DNA from: JBEAOO01 sp041164825
GTDB taxonomy: Bacteria > Pseudomonadota > Gammaproteobacteria > Burkholderiales > Burkholderiaceae_C
Length of the DNA stretch: 64,000 nucleotides
Assembly: GCA_041164825.1 (NCBI GenBank)
Contig: JBEAOO010000002.1
Span: forward strand, 13,768-77,767
Direction: 5' to 3'
The notes beneath the pieces are model-generated. The model did no database searches. It was not told where the DNA came from and saw only the letters and a program-made list of their open reading frames with translations. The position numbers and the translations under genes are program-made. Below, one piece after another: positions 58,594-64,000 of this stretch (position 1 is its first letter; each line of letters begins with the position of its first letter).

Positions 58594-60681
58594 ATGAAAT
58601 TGGCCTTCGACACCGGTGGCACCTTCACCGATTTCGCTTTCTCCGACGACGACGGATCGATTGTTTTGCACAAAGTGCTCAGCACCCCGGACGCCCCCGC
58701 GCGTGCCGTGTTGCAGGGCATTGACGAAATTCTGAGCAAGGTCCGCGGCGGCAGCACTGCGCGGGCCGGCGAAGGCGCACTGCAGATCTTGGGCGCCACC
58801 ACGGTGGTGACCAACGCCGTGCTGGAGCGCAAAGGCGTGAACACCGCCTTCATCACCACCGATGGGTTTCAGGACATGCTGCGCATTCGCACCGAGGGGC
58901 GCTACGACCTCTACGACCTGCGCATCCAGTACCCCGAGCCACTGGTGTCGCGCGAGCGCTGCTTCGGCGTGGTCGAGCGCATCAGCGCCAATGGCGAGGT
59001 CATCACTGCGCTCGACGAAGAGGGCGTGCAAGCGATCGCCGCGCAGCTGCTGGCGCAGGGGGTGCAATCGGTGGCGGTGTGCCTGCTGCACGCCTACAAG
59101 TACCCGCAGCATGAGCTGCGCATCGGCCAGCTGCTGGCGCAGTTGGCGCCGGGCGTCTCGGTGTCGCTGTCGTCGGCGGTGTGCCCCGAGGTGCGCGAGT
59201 ACGACCGCGCCTCCACCACCGTGGCCAACGCCTACACCCGGCCGATGATGGTGCAGCACGTGGACCACCTCGACCGCGAGCTGAAGGCGCGTGGCGTGCC
59301 CGGCCAGCTGCTGTGGATGACCTCCAGCGGCGGCGTGGTGCCCAGCTCTGCGGCCGCACGCACGCCGGTGCGCCTGATCGAATCGGGCCCGGCCGCAGGC
59401 GCCGTGGCTGCAGCGGGCTATGCCCGTGCGGTGGGCGAGCCCAGCGTGTTGTCGTTCGACATGGGCGGCACCACCGCCAAGCTGTGCCTGATCCCCGACG
59501 GCCAGCCGCAGATCGCCAACGAACTCGAAGTGGCCCGCCACGAACGCTTTCGCAAAGGCAGCGGCTTTCCGCTGAAGATTCAATCGATCCACATGATTGA
59601 GATTGGCGCCGGCGGCGGCAGCATTGCCGCGCGCACCAAGCTGGGCACGCTGCAGGTGGGGCCACGCAGCGCGGCGGCCGCGCCGGGGCCCGCGTGTTAT
59701 GGCCGCGGCGGCACCGAACCCACCGTCACCGATGCCGACCTGTTGCTGGGCTACCTGAACGAAAACTCCTTCCTGGGTGGCGACTTTGCGCTCGACCGCA
59801 ACGCCGCTGTGAGTGCCATGGCGCGCCTGGCCGATCAACTCGGCATCTCGGTCGACCGCTGCGCCTTCGGCATCCACGACATGGTCAACGAGAGCATGGC
59901 CGAGGCTGCGGCGATGCAGTCGACCGACAGCGGCGTTGACCCGCGCTCGCTGCCGCTGATCGCCTTTGGCGGCGCCGGCCCGGTGCATGCCTATGGGGTG
60001 GCCCGCAAGCTCGGCATCCGCAAGGTCATCTGCCCTTTGGGCGCAGGGGTCACCTCGGCCATTGGGCTGCTCGGCGCGCCGGTGGCGGCCGATCTGTCCA
60101 CCAGCGCACCCATGGCGATCTCGCGCTGGGACGCTGGCGCCGTGCGCGGCGTGCTCGCCGGCCTGGCCGAGCAAGGTTGCGAGGTCGTGATGGCCAGTGG
60201 CGTCACGCGCGATGCGATCACGGTGACCTACACGGTGGACATGCGCCACGTGGGGCAGGGGCATGAAATCTCGGTGGCCTTGCCCCAAGGCGACCCGGGC
60301 GATCGCTCCTTTTTGGTGGCGCTGCAAGCGCGCTTCCACGAGGCCTACGTCAAGCTCTACGGCCGGCAGGTCTCGGGCACCGATGCCGAGGTCATCACCT
60401 GGCGCGCGCGCGCCAGCGGCCCCAAGGGTGAGGTCTCGGTGAGCAGCATGCGGGGCGAGGCCCAGGCCATTCGCAACCCGCGCAAAGGCAGCCGCCCGGT
60501 GTTTTTTGCCGAGGAAGGGCGCTTTGTCGACACCCCCGTGTACGACCACTACGCGCTCGCCCCCGGCGTGGCCGTGCAAGGCCCCGCCATCATCGAACAG
60601 CGCGAATCGACCGTGGTGGTGGGCCCCAACGCCAGCGCCTCGCTCGACGCGCAGTTCAACCTGATCATGCTCTTGAACTGA
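58594..60681 (+). CDS. hyuA: Hydantoinase/oxoprolinase family protein, HyuA subunit
   Basis: A 695-residue subunit of the ATP-dependent N-methylhydantoinase/5-oxoprolinase/acetone-acetophenone carboxylase superfamily. The ASKHA-type ATP-binding loops are AFDTGGTFTDFAFSDD at the N-terminus, GATTVVTNAVLERKG, and SFDMGGTTAKLCLIPDG (~290), where DMGGTTAK replaces the DMGGTSTD of better-known members. Further: GPRSAAAAPGPACYGRGGTE and PLIAFGGAGPVHAYGVARKL. ATG at 58594 follows CGAGGA. It acts with HyuB. Whether the reaction is ring hydrolysis or carboxylation cannot be decided from sequence; no gamma carboxylase subunit is seen. Confidence 0.92.
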   Translation: MKLAFDTGGTFTDFAFSDDDGSIVLHKVLSTPDAPARAVLQGIDEILSKVRGGSTARAGEGALQILGATTVVTNAVLERKGVNTAFITTDGFQDMLRIRTEGRYDLYDLRIQYPEPLVSRERCFGVVERISANGEVITALDEEGVQAIAAQLLAQGVQSVAVCLLHAYKYPQHELRIGQLLAQLAPGVSVSLSSAVCPEVREYDRASTTVANAYTRPMMVQHVDHLDRELKARGVPGQLLWMTSSGGVVPSSAAARTPVRLIESGPAAGAVAAAGYARAVGEPSVLSFDMGGTTAKLCLIPDGQPQIANELEVARHERFRKGSGFPLKIQSIHMIEIGAGGGSIAARTKLGTLQVGPRSAAAAPGPACYGRGGTEPTVTDADLLLGYLNENSFLGGDFALDRNAAVSAMARLADQLGISVDRCAFGIHDMVNESMAEAAAMQSTDSGVDPRSLPLIAFGGAGPVHAYGVARKLGIRKVICPLGAGVTSAIGLLGAPVAADLSTSAPMAISRWDAGAVRGVLAGLAEQGCEVVMASGVTRDAITVTYTVDMRHVGQGHEISVALPQGDPGDRSFLVALQARFHEAYVKLYGRQVSGTDAEVITWRARASGPKGEVSVSSMRGEAQAIRNPRKGSRPVFFAEEGRFVDTPVYDHYALAPGVAVQGPAIIEQRESTVVVGPNASASLDAQFNLIMLLN

Positions 60682-60690
60682 GGAACCGCC

Positions 60691-62349
60691 ATGACCATCA
60701 AGAAGCCCGACTTCAACGACCCGATCACGCTGCAAGTGATGTGGGACCGCCTGGTGTTCATCGCCGACCAGGCCGACTCGGCCCTGGGCCGCACCGCGTT
60801 TTCGCCCATCGTGCGTGAGAACCACGACTACGTCACCGTGGTGCTCGACGCCAAGGGCCGCGCGCTGTCGCAGTGCACCTGGTCGATCCCGGTGTTCATC
60901 ACCTCGCTGCCGATGGCCGCGCAAAACCACTTCCTGCCGGCCTTCCCGCCAGAGACCCTGGAAGAGGGCGATGTGCTGGCCACCAACGACCCCGTCATCG
61001 GCACCGGCCACCTGCCGGACATGGTGATGCTGACCCCCATCTTCCGCAAAGGCCAGATCGTGGCCTATGCGGGCAGCATTGCCCACTTGCCCGACATCGG
61101 CGGGCGCCCGCAGTCGCCCGACTCGACCGACATGTTCGAAGAGGGCATCCGCATCCCGATGCTCAAGCTCTACAAGGCCGGCCAACCCAACACCGATGTG
61201 TTTGCGGTGCTGGAGGCCAGCGTGCGCCTGCCGGCCGAGGTGCGCGGCGACATCCAGAGCATGGTGGCGGCCAACGAGGTGATGAGCCGCGAGCTCAGCC
61301 GCTTCATGGACGAGTACGGCATGGACGATGTCGAGGGCCTGGCCCACGCCATCCACAGCCGCTCCGAGGCGCACATGCGCCAAGCCATTGCCGCGTGGCC
61401 GCCCGGCAGCTACAAGGCCGAGGTGACCATCGATGGTTTTGAGAGCGATGTGAAGCTGTGCGTGGACGTGCAGGTGCGCGCCGATTCCATCCACGTCGAC
61501 TTTGCCGGCACCTCGCCCGAGGTGGCGCGTGGCATCAACGTGGTGCCGCACTACCGCGTGGCCCACACCGTGTACGCGCTCAAGTGCCTGCTCGATCCCG
61601 ACACGCCCAACAACGAGGGCTGCATGCTGCCCATCACCGATGAGGCGCCGCTGGGCTCCATCCTCAACCCGCACCCGCATGCAGCCGGGGCGGCGCGCAA
61701 CCTGGTGGGGCATGTGATCCCGAGCCTGATCTTCCGCGCGCTGCAGCATGTGGTGCCCGATCGGGTCAAGGGCGACAGCGGCGGTGCGCCGATCTGGGGC
61801 GTCAACTGCCAGGGCCACACCGCCGATGGCCGCGCGTACGGCAGCGCGCAGAACTTCCACGGCGGGCAGGGCGGGCGCTCGACCATGGACGGGCTCGACA
61901 CCTTGAGCTTCCCGTCCAACTGCAAGGTCACGCCGATCGAGATGTATGAGCTGGCCGTGCCCATCCTGACCGAACGCAAGGAGCTGATCCCCGATTCGGG
62001 CGGCCCCGGCAAGTACCGCGGCGGCCTGGGCCAGCGCGGCGTGCTGCGCAATGTGTCGGACCGGCCGATGAACATCTACCTCTCCACCGAGCGCGTGAAG
62101 CACCCGTGTTTTGGCGTGCTGGGCGGGCACGATGGCACGCGCGGTGCGGTGCGCCTGAACGGCGAAACGGTGTTCCCCAAAGGCAAGTTGACGCTGGCCC
62201 CGGGCGATCGCCTGGAGCTCGAATTGCCCGGCGGCGGCGGCTGGGGCAACCCGCTGGAGCGCCCGCGCGAGCTGGTGCACAACGACCTCCACCAAGGGCT
62301 GGTGAGTGAGCAGCAGGCGGCTGCGCTCTACGGCTGGACGGGGCAGTGA
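60691..62349 (+). CDS. hyuB: Hydantoinase B/oxoprolinase family protein, HyuB subunit
   Basis: A 552-residue partner of HyuA. ATG at 60691 follows TGAGGAAC, 9 bp after hyuA. Diagnostic: NDPITLQVMWDRLVFIADQA, then FSPIVRENHDYVTVVLDAKG, VLATNDPVIGTGHLPDMVML and, near the end, PDSGGPGKYRGGLGQRGVLR, GGHDGTRGAVRLNGE and LELPGGGGWGNPLERP. Full length. The stop overlaps a GTG that could begin the next gene. Confidence 0.94.
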   Translation: MTIKKPDFNDPITLQVMWDRLVFIADQADSALGRTAFSPIVRENHDYVTVVLDAKGRALSQCTWSIPVFITSLPMAAQNHFLPAFPPETLEEGDVLATNDPVIGTGHLPDMVMLTPIFRKGQIVAYAGSIAHLPDIGGRPQSPDSTDMFEEGIRIPMLKLYKAGQPNTDVFAVLEASVRLPAEVRGDIQSMVAANEVMSRELSRFMDEYGMDDVEGLAHAIHSRSEAHMRQAIAAWPPGSYKAEVTIDGFESDVKLCVDVQVRADSIHVDFAGTSPEVARGINVVPHYRVAHTVYALKCLLDPDTPNNEGCMLPITDEAPLGSILNPHPHAAGAARNLVGHVIPSLIFRALQHVVPDRVKGDSGGAPIWGVNCQGHTADGRAYGSAQNFHGGQGGRSTMDGLDTLSFPSNCKVTPIEMYELAVPILTERKELIPDSGGPGKYRGGLGQRGVLRNVSDRPMNIYLSTERVKHPCFGVLGGHDGTRGAVRLNGETVFPKGKLTLAPGDRLELELPGGGGWGNPLERPRELVHNDLHQGLVSEQQAAALYGWTGQ

Positions 62350-62351
62350 GC

Positions 62352-63152
62352 ATGGTCGCAGCACTGCAAGGTCAGATCGCGCTGGTCACCGGCGGCGGCT
62401 CGGGCATTGGGCGCGCCACCGCCCTGCGCTTGGCGCAACACGGCGCCAGCGTGGTGGTCACGGGGCGCCGCCAAGCGCCGCTCGATGCGGTGGTGGCCGA
62501 GGTGCGCGCCGCAGGTGGCCAGGCCGTTGCCCGCACGGCCGACCTGCTCCAGCGCGACGAGCTGGTGGCGCTGGTGGGCTGGGTGGAACAGACACTCGGC
62601 GCCGTGGACATCTTGGTCAACAACGCGGGCGCTGCCAGCCGCGTGCGCAACATTTTGTGGGTGAATGCCGACGATTGGAACGACACGCTCGCGGTCAACC
62701 TGAACGCGGTGTACGTGCTGATTCAGGCCGCGCTGCCGGGCATGCTGGCGCGTGGCGGCGGCACGGTGGTCACGGTGTCGTCGCTGGCGGCGGTGCGGCC
62801 GGGCTTGCTGGGTGGGGCGCCCTATGGCGCGGCCAAGGCGGCGGTGAGCAACCTGATGACCTTCCTGCACGGCACCTTCCGCAACCAGAACATCCGCGCC
62901 ACCACCATCCTGCCGGGCGAGGTCAACACGCCCATCATGGACACGCGCGTGCGCCCGCCCACGGCGCAAGAGCGCGAGCGCATGGTCGACCCCGATGACG
63001 TGGCGCAGGCCATTGCGCTGGTCTGCACGCTGCCCGCGCGCACCACCATCGAGCAGCTGATCATCAGCCCCACCTTCGCCCGCGACCAGGGCCCCGACAC
63101 CGAGATCAGCCGCTGGACGGGCGCACCCGCCGCCTGGCCCGGCAAACCTTGA
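62352..63152 (+). CDS. Short-chain dehydrogenase/reductase
   Basis: A 266-residue classical SDR. Cofactor loop TGGGSGIGRATALRLAQHGA, VNNAGAASR, catalytic Ser in VTVSSLAAVRPG and Tyr-x-x-x-Lys in PYGAAKAAVSNL. VVVTGRRQAP after strand 2 favours NADP(H) (Arg-Arg). ATG at 62352, or GTG at 62346 overlapping the hyuB stop. Position implies it oxidises or reduces an intermediate in the same pathway as HyuAB and the aldolase. Confidence 0.92.
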   Translation: MVAALQGQIALVTGGGSGIGRATALRLAQHGASVVVTGRRQAPLDAVVAEVRAAGGQAVARTADLLQRDELVALVGWVEQTLGAVDILVNNAGAASRVRNILWVNADDWNDTLAVNLNAVYVLIQAALPGMLARGGGTVVTVSSLAAVRPGLLGGAPYGAAKAAVSNLMTFLHGTFRNQNIRATTILPGEVNTPIMDTRVRPPTAQERERMVDPDDVAQAIALVCTLPARTTIEQLIISPTFARDQGPDTEISRWTGAPAAWPGKP

Positions 63153-63168
63153 ACCCGACGACACCCCC

Positions 63169-63873
63169 ATGAGCCCCACACTGCAACAACGCCTTGCCAG
63201 CGACACCCCGGTGTTGATGGTCAACCCCAACCACATCTCGCCCACGCTGTGCGAAAAGCTCGTGCGCGCTGGCGCTGATTCGGTCTTCATCGACTGCGAG
63301 CACGGCCTGGCCGGCTTCGAGGACATCCACCACATGGGCAAGGCCGCACGCTACGCGGGCGGCTTTGGCATCGTGCGGCCGCAAAACCAGGAGCGCTCCA
63401 CCCTCACGCGCTGCCTCAACGCGGGCGCCGATGGCTTGATGGTGCCGCTGATCCACACCGCCGAGATCGCCCGCGAGGTGGTGCACCACTTCCGCTATGC
63501 CGTGCCCGACGAGCACGGCAAGCGCCTGCTGATCGGCATGGTGGAGTCGGTGGAGGCGGTGAGCAACCTTGATGCGATTTTGGCGGTCGAGGGCATCGAT
63601 GTGTTCTTCGTCGGGCCGGGTGATCTGTCGCAGTCGATGGGCTATTCGCCGAATGTGCCTGCGGGCGGGCGGCGCGCGCAGGCCGTGCTCGATGTGGTCG
63701 ACAGCACCTTGCGGCGCATCCGCGCAGCCGGCAAGTTCGCAGGCACGCTGGCCGTCAAGCACGACGTGGGGCACCTGGTGGCCCAAGGCGCGCAGCTGAT
63801 TTATTACCACGCTGACCCGTTCGTGGTGGACGGCGTGTCGGCCATGCGGGAGTCCGCGATGGTGGCGGCCTGA
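63169..63873 (+). CDS. HpcH/HpaI-family aldolase
   Basis: A 234-residue class II pyruvate-type aldolase/lyase of the HpcH/HpaI (citrate lyase beta) family. Metal-site and active-site segments: SVFIDCEHGLAGFEDIHHM, ADGLMVPLIHTAEIA, MVESVEAVSNLDAIL (Glu ligand) and DVFFVGPGDLSQSMG (Asp ligand). Such enzymes split 4-hydroxy-2-oxo acids to pyruvate plus an aldehyde. Last gene of the operon visible here; it gives a plausible final cleavage step. Confidence 0.9.
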   Translation: MSPTLQQRLASDTPVLMVNPNHISPTLCEKLVRAGADSVFIDCEHGLAGFEDIHHMGKAARYAGGFGIVRPQNQERSTLTRCLNAGADGLMVPLIHTAEIAREVVHHFRYAVPDEHGKRLLIGMVESVEAVSNLDAILAVEGIDVFFVGPGDLSQSMGYSPNVPAGGRRAQAVLDVVDSTLRRIRAAGKFAGTLAVKHDVGHLVAQGAQLIYYHADPFVVDGVSAMRESAMVAA

Positions 63874-63963
63874 GGCGGGCTGGCGCTCGAACCTGCCGGT
63901 TCTTCAGGGCCGGGATGGTGGGTGCTGGGCACTGAGCCGCGCCGCATGCCGAGGCCGGTGCTC

Positions 63964-64000
63964 GGAGCGCTGTGCCGCATTCGCTTTGCTCCGTGTCCTC
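63964..64000. repeat. Dispersed palindromic element, copy 3 (truncated by window end)
   Basis: GGAGCGCTGTGCCGCATTCG begins one arm; the sequence to the end of the window is, with one change, the reverse complement of the right arm and loop edge of copy 1 (14417-14453). Thus the copy is inverted relative to copies 1 and 2. The second arm lies beyond the window. Confidence 0.8.

Noticed and set aside
57715..62364. A 1549-codon open frame on the minus strand opposite the hyu operon
   Set aside because: It mirrors livF, hyuA and hyuB, is extremely His/Gln/Arg/Gly-rich, and has no domain. It is a high-GC shadow of real plus-strand genes.

Overview
The window is high-GC, densely packed bacterial DNA that reads as a betaproteobacterium of the order Burkholderiales, most likely family Comamonadaceae (Hydrogenophaga- or Acidovorax-like). 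This is inferred from gene order and families: DUF3460-scpA...panB-panC, trxB / Crp-type regulator / ftsK-lolA-rarA, rpmB-rpmG, two LIV-type ABC transporter operons, DUF1841, DUF1653 and DUF3717/DUF1289 proteins. It looks like ordinary chromosome: no rRNA, insertion sequence, prophage or CRISPR was seen. There is one tRNA (Leu, anticodon CAA).

Layout. 1-12 kb is rich in sensing genes: a truncated NMT1-type solute-binding protein, a DctP-like receptor next to a hybrid histidine kinase, DUF1841, a TauE/SafE exporter, a KefC-type antiporter with its KefF-type oxidoreductase, an orphan ParA-like ATPase, and a LuxR-type regulator coupled to a second hybrid kinase. 12-16.5 kb (minus strand) holds panC, panB, an intergenic repeat cluster, scpA, DUF3460 and an unknown conserved protein. 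16.5-21.5 kb has a SulP transporter and a three-gene signalling operon (receiver, membrane-anchored solute-binding protein, MASE1 kinase). 21.5-29.5 kb has metG, apbC/mrp, dcd, a zinc metallopeptidase, a DUF1801 protein, an FMN lactate dehydrogenase and dinB with a LexA box touching its start codon. 29.6-37.7 kb has a Spy-like protein with an OmpR/CpxA-like pair, purN, a DsbA-fold isomerase, an RsmB-type methyltransferase and a desaturase. 38-45 kb is the rpmG-rpmB, trxB, Crp-like, ftsK-lolA-rarA housekeeping block.

45-49 kb is livHMGF without a binding protein. 49-53.8 kb has a ferredoxin-type reductase, an epimerase-like protein, a rhomboid protease, tRNA-Leu and an aminotransferase. 53.9-63.9 kb is one long apparent operon: a complete LIV-type importer (binding protein, two permeases, two ATPases) followed by HyuA and HyuB hydantoinase/oxoprolinase subunits, a short-chain dehydrogenase and an HpcH/HpaI aldolase. 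The layout suggests uptake and stepwise catabolism of one unidentified small molecule.

Non-coding structure of note: a family of long imperfect palindromes in three intergenic places (14.4, 49.3 and 63.97 kb); an 8-bp tandem repeat and a 20-bp perfect inverted repeat beside the first copy; and strong hairpins at the ends of convergent genes whose stems often contain the stop codons.
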